Shown one piece after another: positions 8,975 to 19,815 of a DNA stretch of 64,000 bases. How positions within the stretch are numbered: the stretch's first letter is position 1; each line of letters begins with the position of its first letter. The notes below the pieces were generated by a model. It worked only from the letters and a program-made list of their open reading frames with translations. It did no database searches and was not told the DNA's origin. The DNA is taken from assembly GCA_964542165.1 (NCBI GenBank), contig CAZITQ010000002.1, forward strand, positions 62,001 to 126,000. Reading direction: 5' to 3'. The position numbers were made by a program, and so were the translations under genes. The stretch is from CAYTBN01 sp964542165 (GTDB taxonomy: Bacteria; Myxococcota_A; UBA796; UBA9615; CAYRNR01).

Positions 8975-9568
8975 GTGAGCGACTCCGAGGGCAAAGACAG
9001 AAGCGTCTTCCGGATCGATCCGGACGAGGTCCCGCGGCGGCCCAGACAGCCGTCGGAGGATCCCTTCGGCCACGTGGTCGGGGGGGAAACCCGCAGGAGC
9101 GTGTCGCTGCCGGATCGCGAGCGCGCCGAGCTGCTGGACGAGACCAGCTGGGCCCGGGACTTCGAGTTCCAGGAGATCGAACTCCTGGCCCGCCACATGG
9201 ATCTGCAGACCGTGCCCGCCGGGGACGAGATCTTCCACGAGGGCGCCCCCGGGGAGTACATGGCGCTGGTGGTCCGCGGCCGTGTCCGCGTCCTCAAGGA
9301 GGACTCCCTGGGGCGGCGGCGCCGGATCACCACCATCGTCGCGGGCAAGACCCTGGGCGAGATGGCGCTGATCGACAACGAACCCCGCTCCGCCACGGCC
9401 TTCGCCGATGCGGACACCCTGCTCCTGGTGCTGACGCGGCCCCAGTTCCAGCGCCTGGTGGAGACCTACCCCGGCCTGGGGGTGAAGTTCGTGACCAACC
9501 TGGCGCGGATGATGAGTCAGCGCCTTCGCCGCACCAGCGGCATCCTGGTGGAGTTCCTCGAGGACTGA
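8975..9568 (+). CDS. Stand-alone cyclic nucleotide-binding domain protein
   Basis: The 197-residue protein starts at GTG 8975, with GGAGG seven bases upstream. After about 70 residues of charged N-terminal sequence it has one complete cNMP-binding domain. The beta-roll carries FHEGAPGEYMALVVRGRVRV, and the phosphate-binding cassette GEMALIDNEPRSAT has the Glu and Arg that hold the cyclic phosphate and ribose. There is no DNA-binding helix-turn-helix, kinase or channel domain, so unlike Crp it cannot act directly as a transcription factor. It probably works by protein contact. It is followed by an acidic helical protein 11 bp downstream and a LOG-family enzyme, suggesting a small nucleotide-related operon. 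Confidence 0.88.
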   Translation: MSDSEGKDRSVFRIDPDEVPRRPRQPSEDPFGHVVGGETRRSVSLPDRERAELLDETSWARDFEFQEIELLARHMDLQTVPAGDEIFHEGAPGEYMALVVRGRVRVLKEDSLGRRRRITTIVAGKTLGEMALIDNEPRSATAFADADTLLLVLTRPQFQRLVETYPGLGVKFVTNLARMMSQRLRRTSGILVEFLED

Positions 9569-9579
9569 CGGAAGACGAG

Positions 9580-10014
9580 ATGTCGAGCGACCGCCCGCGA
9601 CCGCCGATGGATCCCGTGCAGGAAGCCCGGGCCCTGCTCGAGGAGGCCCTCGGGGCGGACGACGATCTGCTCGCGCTGATCGTCCAGAGGCTGGAGCAGC
9701 TCGCCGCCGCGCGCCCTCCGTCGGAGAAGGTGATCGAGTGCCTCGCCCGGAGCCAGGCGGCGATCACCGAGGCCGGGGAGCCCATCGACGCGGAGGCGGC
9801 GGTCGCCCGGCTGCGGCGACTCGTTGAGGAACATCCGGACCTGGAGGAGCCCCGCCGCCAGCTCTGCTACGCCCTGTTCAACCGCTACTGCGACGAGGGG
9901 CTGGAGACCTACCTGGCCGAACTCCGGGAGACGGCACAGCCCTTGCCGGACAGAGACGAGCTGATGGGACCGGCGGGTCCGGACAGCCTCGACGACCTCC
10001 CCGACGACGAGTGA
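9580..10014 (+). CDS. Hypothetical acidic alpha-helical protein
   Basis: This 144-residue protein is rich in Glu, Ala, Leu and Arg, with no signal peptide or membrane segment. The middle and C-terminal parts (AVARLRRLVEEHPDLEEPRRQL) look like one or two TPR-type helix pairs, and the tail is very acidic (DSLDDLPDDE). I do not recognise a family. It begins 11 bp after the cyclic nucleotide-binding protein and is followed 91 bp later by the LOG-family gene, so it may be co-transcribed with both. Confidence 0.65.
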   Translation: MSSDRPRPPMDPVQEARALLEEALGADDDLLALIVQRLEQLAAARPPSEKVIECLARSQAAITEAGEPIDAEAAVARLRRLVEEHPDLEEPRRQLCYALFNRYCDEGLETYLAELRETAQPLPDRDELMGPAGPDSLDDLPDDE

Positions 10015-10105
10015 AGTCCCGCCGGGGCCTTGACGGGTGCGGGCGCGGGCTCGCATGCTGTTCGATTCGCGGCCGGGCGGTGTCCCGGCAGCCGATGGAG
10101 GTACC

Positions 10106-10930
10106 GTGAGCGACGAGGTGACCAAGGCCTACAAGGACCAGGCGTTTCTGAACAGCCCCGATGCGCGAACGATCCGCATGCTGTGCGAGTACTACGAGCC
10201 GCGCCGGCGCTTCTTCGCCAACAAGGTCTTCAACACCGTGGTGTTCTTCGGCTCGGCCAGGCTGGTCGACTCCGAACGCGCGAAGCAGCAGCTGGTGGAC
10301 GCCCGGGACGCCGCGGACGCAGGCAACGCTGATCCCGAGGCGAAAGAGGCGCTGCACAGGGCCGAGAGCGCCATGGACATGTCCCGCTACTACGATGACG
10401 CGCAGGAGCTGGCGCGGCGCTTCACCGAGTGGTCGATCCGCCGCCCCCGGGGCAAGCGCCGGGTGATCGTGTGCACCGGAGGCGGCCCCGGCATCATGGA
10501 GGCGGCCAACCGGGGAGCGGCGGAGGTGGAGGGCGGCAAGTCCATCGGGCTCGGCATCAGCCTGCCCCGCGAGGAGCGGCTCAACCCGTACGTGTCCGAC
10601 GGGCTGGGGTTCGAATTCCACTACTTCTTCATGCGCAAGTACTGGTTCGCCTACCTGGCCAAGGCGCTGATCGTCTTCCCCGGTGGATTCGGCACCCTCG
10701 ACGAGCTGGCGGAGCTGACGACCCTGCGCCAGACCAAGAAGATGACCAAGCACGTGCCGGTGGTGCTCTACGGCACCCAGTACTGGAACAAGGTCATCGA
10801 CATGCGCGCGATGGTCGAAGCCGGCACCATCAGCCCCGGCGACCTGGACCTGATGTACCGCTGCGACACCGTGGACGCGGCGTTCGAGTACCTCACCAGC
10901 GAGCTGGACCGGATGGAATCGGACGAGTGA
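10106..10930 (+). CDS. LOG family protein (nucleoside 5'-monophosphate phosphoribohydrolase-like)
   Basis: The protein is 274 residues from GTG 10106 (GGAGG four bases upstream). It shows the Rossmann-like LOG fold signatures: VVFFGSAR at the first strand, CTGGGPGIMEAANRGA, and the diagnostic FPGGFGTLDELAEL. Family members hydrolyse the N-glycosidic bond of nucleoside monophosphates (cytokinin nucleotides in plants, AMP/GMP-type nucleotides in bacteria); many are misnamed lysine decarboxylases. Between the first strand and the GGGPG motif there is a charged insert of about 60 residues (AKQQLVDARDAADAGNADP onward), as in the longer LOG subfamily. It is cytoplasmic with no signal sequence. It converges on nrdJ with a 24-bp gap. 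Confidence 0.88.
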   Translation: MSDEVTKAYKDQAFLNSPDARTIRMLCEYYEPRRRFFANKVFNTVVFFGSARLVDSERAKQQLVDARDAADAGNADPEAKEALHRAESAMDMSRYYDDAQELARRFTEWSIRRPRGKRRVIVCTGGGPGIMEAANRGAAEVEGGKSIGLGISLPREERLNPYVSDGLGFEFHYFFMRKYWFAYLAKALIVFPGGFGTLDELAELTTLRQTKKMTKHVPVVLYGTQYWNKVIDMRAMVEAGTISPGDLDLMYRCDTVDAAFEYLTSELDRMESDE

Positions 10931-10954
10931 CCGGAACGGAGTGAAGGCGACGGA

Positions 10955-13837
<2,883 letters not shown>

Positions 13838-13938
13838 CTCGCCTCCGATCCATCCGCTTCCGCGTGCTGCTGGTGCCACCTGCTTCCGCATCGATAGCGG
13901 GTAGCGCGCCCTGTGGCGCGAGCGCGCACCCGTCGCTG

Positions 13939-13962
13939 CCGGCCAGGAGCACACCTGGCCGG
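13939..13962 (-). other. Perfect 9-bp hairpin in the nrdJ leader
   Basis: CCGGCCAGG and CCTGGCCGG flank a six-base loop about 100 bases upstream of the nrdJ start. There is no T-run after it on the nrdJ strand, so it is not a standard intrinsic terminator. It could be an RNA control element or part of one. I could not find a cobalamin-riboswitch B12 box around it. Confidence 0.5.
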
Positions 13963-14407
13963 TGAGTCATTTGTGTTCTCGATGTAGCCCTGCCCGCGCT
14001 GCGCTGTCCCGACGTCCGCCTCACCGCCCTCGGCGGGCCCCGGTCCCTGCCTACCGCTGCCTCGTCAGCCGGAGAACGGGGCGCCTGCGCCGCGGCCGAT
14101 CGCGCCGGAGGCGCTCCATGACCACCGCGACATCCGGGACCCGGCTCTCGGTGCCGTGTCCCCCAGACGAAACAATCCGGCGCTCGTCCTGGCCCCTCGA
14201 CCGGACGACGCGCCGGATCGGCTCCCGCGCAATCCCCTCTCTGACGTGGGCCCGGGAGCCCAAACGCAGAGCAAGGACAGACCTAAGCTTCTTCACCGGC
14301 GCGTTCCCCGCTTTCCACTCAACTCGACATCGGCTTCCGCCGCGCCGACCGTCCCTAAAACTCTCGCACTCCGCTCTCCCCTCGTCAACGGGAAAACAGC
14401 GGAAAAA

Positions 14408-14423
14408 ACACTACATCTAGGGG
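14408..14423. promoter_or_regulatory. NrdR-like box 1
   Basis: ACACTACATCTAGGGG agrees with the NrdR consensus ACACTATATATAGTGT at 12 of 16 positions. Its start is exactly 31 bp from that of box 2, the usual three-turn spacing of paired NrdR sites upstream of ribonucleotide reductase genes. nrdJ is the natural target, although the box is about 570 bp from its start codon. Confidence 0.65.
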
Positions 14424-14428
14424 GTCTG

Positions 14429-14526
14429 TTATCCACAGGCACAACATCTTGTGGAGGCGCGGCCTGCGGATAACTCACCATCCGGCTGTGGATTACTGTG
14501 GATAAGTCACGCTACACTGTGGATCG
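14429..14526. promoter_or_regulatory. Cluster of DnaA boxes (candidate oriC or DnaA-regulated promoter)
   Basis: There are two perfect TTATCCACA boxes: 14429-14437 on plus and 14497-14505 on minus. Three near matches lie on the minus strand: TTATCCGCA 14465-14473, TAATCCACA 14487-14495 and CGATCCACA 14518-14526. Five sites within 98 bp, flanked on both sides by short AT-rich patches, is what a bacterial origin or a DnaA-controlled nrd promoter looks like. dnaA, dnaN, parAB and gidA are not in this window, so origin function is uncertain. Confidence 0.6.
14439..14454. promoter_or_regulatory. NrdR-like box 2
   Basis: GCACAACATCTTGTGG is an imperfect palindrome (CACAA...TTGTG) that shares the ACATCT core with box 1 and starts 31 bp after it. 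The pairing and phasing are stronger evidence than either box alone. Confidence 0.6.
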
Positions 14527-14708
14527 TTCACAGGCGCCTCGGAGGGGATATGCCCCCTGGGCCGACGAAAATGAGGGGTTGCCAGACAGGCTGGCCAGGG
14601 GTACTTTTCAATTCTTTCAGAAATCTCTGAACGATGGGCTCGCGGTGCCGTCTACGCTCCCCAGAGGTGGGTCGACGCCTTCCAGGCGACGTGCTACACA
14701 GCGAGGTC

Positions 14709-16295
14709 ATGCTGTGGCTGCGCATCCTGGCCGCGGTGTTCACGGGGACCTCGCAGGCGCTGATCTCGCCTCCGCTCAGCTGGACACCGCTGCACTGGAT
14801 CTCCTGGATCCCCCTGCTCTGGGCGCTCGAGGGAGTGCGCCCTCGGGGCAGGTTCTGGCTTGGCTGGCTCATGGGGACCAGCGCGCTGATCGCGATCTTC
14901 CACTGGCTGGTGGGGACGGTGCAGCGGTTCTCGATGCCCAACCTGCCGCTGGCCATCGGCATCCTGATCCTGTTCTCGCTCGCGTGGGGCGCGTACGGCG
15001 GGTTCTTCGGACTGTACTACCCGCGCATCAAGCGCTGGGCGGGGCCGGCCTGGCCGTTCGCCGTGGCCGCCTTGCTGGTGGCCCTGGAGTTCATCAATCC
15101 ACAGCTCTTCCCGTTCTACCAGGGGGTCGCCCACTACCAGAATGCCCCCTTGTTCCAGATCGCCAGTGTCACCGGTATCCGGGGTCTGAGCTTCCTGGTC
15201 CTGCTGGTCAACTGCCTGGTCTGGGCCGGAATCCAGGGAGTCTGGCTCAAGCGGGGTCCGGTCCGCCCCCGCCATCTGGTGTGGCTGTCGGGGGCCACCG
15301 CGGCGCTGTTCGTGGCGGTCCTCCTGTTCGGAGCCTACCGACTGCACAAGATCCGCGCCCTCGAACAGGAGGCGGAGTCCCTGCGGGTGGGACTGGTGCA
15401 GCTGGACCTGGGGATCAAGGAGCGGGCCCGCCGCAACCGGACGGACCGCTATGGGATCCTCGAGGAGTACTTCGAGGAGAGCGCGAAGGCGGTGGACCAA
15501 GGAGCCCAGGTGGTCGTCTGGCCCGAGGGCGGCTCCCCCTATCGGGTCACCGGCGCCAAGGGACGGGAGATCGCAGCCTTCGCCCGCACCCACGACACCG
15601 AGATGTGGATCGGCGCGCTCTCCTCCAAGCGCGATCCGGAGACGCGGCACCGGCGCTACTACAACAGCGCCTATCGCTACGACACCGACGGAGAGCGGGA
15701 CGAGCAGTACGACAAGATCGTGCTGCTTCCCTTCGGGGAGTTCATCCCGGGCCGCAACCTGTTCCCCAAACTCACCCGCAAGATCCCCGGGGTCGGCAAC
15801 TTCCACCCCGGCGAGGACGTGGTGGTCTTCGACACCGAGTGGGTCCCGTTCAACTTCCTGATCTGCTACGAGGCGATCCGCAGCCGGTTGGTTCGCAGGA
15901 GCGTGAAGGCGGGCTCCCGGTTCTTCGTCACCATCACCAACGACGCCTGGTTCGGTGCCACCTCCTGCCCTTCCCAGCACCTGATGCTGACGGCCAATCG
16001 CTGTACGGAGTACGGCTGCCCCATGGTGCGGGTGGCGACCACCGGGATCTCGGCGGTGGTCGATCCCCGGGGCAAGCTGGTCTACCAGACGGAGGCGTAC
16101 ACCAAGGAGACCGTGGTCGCCGACGTCCCCCTGGTCTACGCGCCCACGCTCTACACCCGGATCGGCGACGCGTTCTCGTGGATCTGCGTGGCGATCACCG
16201 CAACGGGTCTGGTGCTTCCGTGGTGGCGAAAGCGGCGCAGCAAGGCCGACGAGGTCCCGGCCCCCAAGAGGTCCCGCAAGAAGGCCCGACGATGA
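14709..16295 (+). CDS. lnt: Apolipoprotein N-acyltransferase
   Basis: The 528-residue inner-membrane enzyme transfers the third acyl chain to the N-terminal Cys of lipoproteins, using phospholipid as donor. The first half has about six or more membrane helices (WLRILAAVFTG, LAIGILILFSLAWG, WPFAVAALLVALEFI). The second half is a periplasmic nitrilase-like domain whose Glu-Lys-Cys triad is visible: Glu in VVWPEGGS (about 270), Lys in YDKIVLLPFGEF (about 335) and Cys in FLICYEAI (about 385). A basic tail follows. Start ATG 14709 has GAGG just upstream; the frame is open to 14634 but reads poorly there. Its stop overlaps the next start (ATGA), so it heads the mevalonate operon. The many lipoproteins in the window are its likely substrates. 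Confidence 0.95.
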   Translation: MLWLRILAAVFTGTSQALISPPLSWTPLHWISWIPLLWALEGVRPRGRFWLGWLMGTSALIAIFHWLVGTVQRFSMPNLPLAIGILILFSLAWGAYGGFFGLYYPRIKRWAGPAWPFAVAALLVALEFINPQLFPFYQGVAHYQNAPLFQIASVTGIRGLSFLVLLVNCLVWAGIQGVWLKRGPVRPRHLVWLSGATAALFVAVLLFGAYRLHKIRALEQEAESLRVGLVQLDLGIKERARRNRTDRYGILEEYFEESAKAVDQGAQVVVWPEGGSPYRVTGAKGREIAAFARTHDTEMWIGALSSKRDPETRHRRYYNSAYRYDTDGERDEQYDKIVLLPFGEFIPGRNLFPKLTRKIPGVGNFHPGEDVVVFDTEWVPFNFLICYEAIRSRLVRRSVKAGSRFFVTITNDAWFGATSCPSQHLMLTANRCTEYGCPMVRVATTGISAVVDPRGKLVYQTEAYTKETVVADVPLVYAPTLYTRIGDAFSWICVAITATGLVLPWWRKRRSKADEVPAPKRSRKKARR

Positions 16296-17611
16296 ACAAC
16301 TCCCTGGTTCGACTCGTACAGGAGCTCCCCGTGCGCCTGGGCTCGGGCGTCACCGCCAGCTGCTCGGCCCTGGGCACGGACAGCTGCGAACTGCGTCTGC
16401 AGAACCCCTTGGCCGCTGGCGAGGCGGTGGACATCACCCTGCGGACCCCCCTGGGGCGTTCCCTCCGTTTCGCAGCCGTGCCCGGCGAGGCGGCGACCCG
16501 GGACGGGGACTCCCGGGTGCGGCAACGCTTCACCCTGGTCAAGGGGGACGGGGCCACCCGCGAAGCGCTGGAGGGCCTGCTGACCCAGCTGCGCAAGGAC
16601 GGCCACCTGGAGCTGTGCCTGAACGAGGACGTGGAGTCCCGCGTGGGCCCGGGCTTCGCCGACCTACGCCTGCCCCACCACTCCCTGCCCGACATCGACG
16701 GGGACGAGGTGAGCACCGTCGCCCGGTTCGTGGGCAAGCGCATGCGCCTCCCGCTTCTGATCACCGGGATGACCGGCGGCACCGCGCGGGGTGGGGAGGT
16801 CAACCTGGCGTTGGCCGCAGTCGCCCAGCGAACCGGGCTCGCGATGGGGCTCGGGAGCCAGCGGTCGATGCTCGAGGATCCGTCCCTGACCTCCACCTTC
16901 GAGGTCCGCGACGTGGCACCCGACATCCCGCTGCTGGCCAACCTCGGCGCTGTGCAGCTCAATTACGGGGTGACCCCCGAGGGCTGCGCCAGGGTGGTCG
17001 AGGCGGTCGGAGCGGACGCCCTGTGCCTGCACCTGAACGTGGTGCAGGAGATGATCCAGCCAGAAGGAAATCGCAATTTCACAGAACTTGCACATTCGAT
17101 CGCTAAGGTGGTCGATGAGGTTCCCGTGCCGGTGCTGCTCAAGGAGACCGGTACGGGCATGTCCCCGGAGGTGGCCCAGCTGGCGGTCGACCTGGGTTGC
17201 GCGGGGATCGACGTGTCCGGGCTCGGGGGTACATCGTGGCCCCGGGTCGAGGCGCTTCGTCACAGCGACCCGCGCCGACGGAGGGTGGGCAACGCGTTCC
17301 GCGACTGGGGCATGCCCACCGCGGACGCGATACGGACATGCCGCGAGGCGGCGCCCGAGACGTTGCTGATCGCCAGCGGCGGCGTTCGAACGGGACAGGA
17401 CATGGCCAAGTGCATCGCCCTGGGTGCGGACCTCTGTGGGATGGCTCTTCCGCTGCTGCGCGCGGTGACGCGGTCGGAAGAGGCGGCGGTCGAGTTCATC
17501 GGCCAGCTGGACGAGGAACTGCGGGTTGCGATGACCTGCAGCGGTGCGAACACCCTCTCGGCCCTGCGGGAGCGGGGGGTGATCGACCACCGTGGAGCGA
17601 ACCATGACTGA
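16292..17611 (+). CDS. fni: Type 2 isopentenyl-diphosphate isomerase with an N-terminal PilZ-like domain
   Basis: This FMN/NADPH-dependent isomerase interconverts IPP and DMAPP. At 439 residues it is about 90 longer than usual type 2 enzymes. The isomerase part begins near residue 105 with QLRKDGHL (the family's RK-x-x-H start) and continues with GMTGGT, MGLGSQR, the QPEGNRNF substrate loop, LLKETGTGM, SGLGGTSW and ASGGVRTGQDMAKCIALGA, all as expected for an active enzyme. Residues 1-100 contain a separate domain that looks PilZ-like: SC-x-L-x-x-x-SCELRLQNPL, then GEAVDIT, and later RVRQRF with REALEGLL. The usual RxxxR and DxSxxG c-di-GMP motifs are not clearly kept. No internal start codon sits at the domain border, so it is a true fusion. 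ATG 16292 overlaps the lnt stop. Confidence 0.93.
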   Translation: MNNSLVRLVQELPVRLGSGVTASCSALGTDSCELRLQNPLAAGEAVDITLRTPLGRSLRFAAVPGEAATRDGDSRVRQRFTLVKGDGATREALEGLLTQLRKDGHLELCLNEDVESRVGPGFADLRLPHHSLPDIDGDEVSTVARFVGKRMRLPLLITGMTGGTARGGEVNLALAAVAQRTGLAMGLGSQRSMLEDPSLTSTFEVRDVAPDIPLLANLGAVQLNYGVTPEGCARVVEAVGADALCLHLNVVQEMIQPEGNRNFTELAHSIAKVVDEVPVPVLLKETGTGMSPEVAQLAVDLGCAGIDVSGLGGTSWPRVEALRHSDPRRRRVGNAFRDWGMPTADAIRTCREAAPETLLIASGGVRTGQDMAKCIALGADLCGMALPLLRAVTRSEEAAVEFIGQLDEELRVAMTCSGANTLSALRERGVIDHRGANHD

Positions 17612-18803
17612 AGGCAAGAGTTCCCGGATCCCGGGTTTCCACCGGCTCAGCATCGAGGAGCGGCAGGCCCGGCTGGCCGAGGCCTCGGATCTGAGCCCGG
17701 ACACGCTGGCGGAGCTGTCCGCGGGAACACCGCTGCCCAAGCTCGCGGATTTCATCGAGAACGTGGTCGCTCGTTACGACCTCCCCCTGGGCGTCGCCAC
17801 CAATTTCCTGGTCGACGACGAGGACGTGCTGATCCCCATGGCCACCGAGGAGACGTCGGTGGTGGCCGCAGCCAGCAACGCGGCGCGCATCGTCCGCTCG
17901 GGCGGTGGTTTCCACACCGAGATCCTCGAGGACCTGGTGATCGGACAGATCGAGGTGCTGTCGGTGCCCGACGCGGAACGGGGCCACGCGGCGGTGGAGG
18001 CGGCACGCGAGGAGCTGATCGACCTGGCCAACACGGCCGAGCCCTCCCTGGTGCCCTTCGGGGGCGGCTGCAGGGACCTGGAGATCCGCTGGCTGGCCAA
18101 CAACGGCTCGGGCAACGTGCTGGTGGTCCACCTGCTTGTGGACTGCAAGGACGCGATGGGGGCCAACTCGGTCAACGCCATGTGCGAACTGCTCGCGCCG
18201 CGACTGGCCGAGCTCTCCGGCGGTCGCCCGGGACTGCGAATCCTGAGCAACCTGGCCGACCGCCGCAGGGTCGCCGCCACGGCCACGGTGCCGGTGGAGT
18301 CGCTGACCTTCGGGGAGTGGAGCGGGGCCGAAGTGAGGGACCTGATCATCGCCGCCTCCCGCTTCGCCGAGCGGGATCCCTACCGGGCCGCGACCCACAA
18401 CAAGGGGATCATGAACGGCGTCGATCCGTTGATGATCGCCACGGGCAACGACTGGAGGGCGATGGAGGCCGGCTGCCACGCCTTTGCCGCCCGCAACGGC
18501 AAGTACGGACCGCTGGCCACCTGGTGGCGGGACGAGGATGGTCAGCTCGCCGGCCGCATCGAGATCCCCTTCCAGCTGGGGACCGTGGGCGGCGTCACGC
18601 GGCTGCACCCGGCCGCGTCGGCCTGCATCAGGCTGCTGCGGGTCGACACCGCACAGCGCCTCGCGCGGCTCACCGCCGCGGTGGGGCTGGGCCAGAACCT
18701 CGCGGCGCTCAAGGCCCTGGCCACCGAGGGCATCAACCGGGGCCACATGCGACTGCACCGCCGCAACATCGAACTCGCCAACGGGCGCGAGACCTCGCTG
18801 TAG
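17604..18803 (+). CDS. mvaA: Hydroxymethylglutaryl-CoA reductase, class II type
   Basis: This 399-residue enzyme reduces HMG-CoA to mevalonate, or the reverse in degradative use. The N-terminal class II helix FHRLSIEERQARL is present. The four catalytic residues are visible: Glu in MATEETSVVAAAS, Lys in THNKGIMNG, Asp in ATGNDWRAME, and His in the C-terminal RGHMRLHRRNI. Class II enzymes are typical of bacteria and archaea and often prefer NADH. ATG 17604 overlaps the fni stop by 8 bp, with GGAGCG upstream. Placement among isomerase, decarboxylase and mevalonate kinase indicates a biosynthetic role. HMG-CoA synthase is not in the window. Confidence 0.95.
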   Translation: MTEGKSSRIPGFHRLSIEERQARLAEASDLSPDTLAELSAGTPLPKLADFIENVVARYDLPLGVATNFLVDDEDVLIPMATEETSVVAAASNAARIVRSGGGFHTEILEDLVIGQIEVLSVPDAERGHAAVEAAREELIDLANTAEPSLVPFGGGCRDLEIRWLANNGSGNVLVVHLLVDCKDAMGANSVNAMCELLAPRLAELSGGRPGLRILSNLADRRRVAATATVPVESLTFGEWSGAEVRDLIIAASRFAERDPYRAATHNKGIMNGVDPLMIATGNDWRAMEAGCHAFAARNGKYGPLATWWRDEDGQLAGRIEIPFQLGTVGGVTRLHPAASACIRLLRVDTAQRLARLTAAVGLGQNLAALKALATEGINRGHMRLHRRNIELANGRETSL

Positions 18804-18819
18804 GCCATAATCCCGCGCC

Positions 18820-19815
18820 ATGGACGACCGTGAGATGCGCGCCACCGCGCGTGCCGGCACCAACATCGCGCTGGTCAAGTACTGGGGCGCCCGCGACCCC
18901 GAGCTGAACCTGCCGCTGAACGACTCCCTGTCGATGACCCTGTCCGACGCGGTGACCATCACGACGGTGGCGTGGGATCCGGACCTGAGGACCGACGAGG
19001 TCTACCTGGACGGCGAGCGGATCCTGGACTCCCGGGCGACCCGCGTGAGCCGCCACCTGGACCGGATCCGCACCGACTACTACCGGATGTTCGCCCGGGT
19101 GGCGTCGGTCAACAGCTTCCCGTCCGGCACCGGCCTGGCCAGCTCCGCCAGCGGATTCGCCGCCCTGACCGTGGCCGCCATCGCCGCCTTCGGCGAGGGG
19201 TTGCCGGGGGAGCAGGAGCTGTCGGCCTGGGCCCGCAGGGGCAGCGGCAGCGCTGCGCGGTCCATCGCCGGGGGGTTCGTGCACTGGCGGGCCGGCACCG
19301 GCGACGACGACTCCGTCGCCGAGCAGGTGTTCGACCCCGACTGGTGGGATCTGCGCGACCTGTGCGTGCTGGTGTCCGCCTCGCCCAAGGAGATCTCCAG
19401 CCTCCAGGGGCATCGCCTCGCCGCGGTACATCCCTTCATGGGCGCGCGCCAGCGGAACCTGCCCGCCCGGCTGATCGCGGTCCAGGGGGCGCTGGCCCGC
19501 AGGGACCTGACCACCCTGGGCGAGCTGGTCGAACAGGAGGCCCTGGAGACCCAGGCGCTGATGTTCAGCTCCACGCCCCCCTGCCTCTACCTGCTCCCTG
19601 GAACGGTCGCCTTGCTCCATGCCGTCCGCCGCTGGCGGGAGGACGGCCTGCCCGTCTACCTGACCCTCGACGCCGGTCCCAACCCCCACCTGCTGTGCGA
19701 GGGCCCCCACCAGGAGCAGGTGCTCGACGCGGTGGAGACGCTGCTCCCGCGTGCGCGAGTCATCGCCAATCGGCCCGGTCCGGGAACCACCCTGGTCCAG
19801 GAGCACCTGCTGTGA
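18820..19815 (+). CDS. mvaD: Diphosphomevalonate decarboxylase family protein (GHMP fold)
   Basis: This 331-residue GHMP-superfamily enzyme phosphorylates and decarboxylates (di)phosphomevalonate to give IPP. Visible signatures are NIALVKYWGARD, LNLPLNDSLSMTL, SGTGLASSASGFAAL (ATP loop), RRGSGSAARSIAGGF (with the Arg and Ser that contact substrate) and LTLDAGPNPHLL (catalytic Asp). In the usual KYWGKR element the second Lys is Ala. Because no phosphomevalonate kinase gene is seen, the true substrate could be mevalonate 5-phosphate, as in the phosphomevalonate decarboxylase branch; this is open. It starts 16 bp after mvaA, with no clear ribosome binding site; CATAAT lies 8 bases before the ATG. 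Confidence 0.9.
   Translation: MDDREMRATARAGTNIALVKYWGARDPELNLPLNDSLSMTLSDAVTITTVAWDPDLRTDEVYLDGERILDSRATRVSRHLDRIRTDYYRMFARVASVNSFPSGTGLASSASGFAALTVAAIAAFGEGLPGEQELSAWARRGSGSAARSIAGGFVHWRAGTGDDDSVAEQVFDPDWWDLRDLCVLVSASPKEISSLQGHRLAAVHPFMGARQRNLPARLIAVQGALARRDLTTLGELVEQEALETQALMFSSTPPCLYLLPGTVALLHAVRRWREDGLPVYLTLDAGPNPHLLCEGPHQEQVLDAVETLLPRARVIANRPGPGTTLVQEHLL

Larger units (their letters stand above)
13838..14708. other. 871-bp non-coding region between nrdJ and lnt
   Basis: No convincing gene lies here; the open frames are Arg-rich and lack ribosome binding sites. From left to right it holds the probable nrdJ leader with a perfect hairpin (13939-13962), a GC-rich stretch to about 14340, an A-rich patch (14390-14415), two NrdR-like boxes (14408-14454), DnaA boxes (14429-14526), and an AT-rich patch (14602-14635) before lnt. 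A weak promoter-like pair for lnt is TTGCCA 14579-14584 and TACTTT 14602-14607. The high density of replication- and RNR-type signals makes it a candidate replication origin or a complex nrdJ control region. Confidence 0.7.

Noticed and set aside
14051..14296. Short minus-strand frame of 81 codons in the nrdJ leader
   Set aside because: It starts with GTG without a ribosome binding site and is dominated by Arg, as expected from chance in this base composition.
13838..14407. Cobalamin riboswitch in the nrdJ leader
   Set aside because: No recognisable B12 box (AGxCxGGAGACCTGCC-like) or matching core could be found on the nrdJ strand, although a divergent form cannot be excluded by eye.
14498..16291. 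In-frame N-terminal extension of the isopentenyl-diphosphate isomerase back to 14498
   Set aside because: It would run through the whole lnt gene in another frame and reads as Gly/Arg/Pro-rich noise; ATG 16292 overlapping the lnt stop is the natural start.
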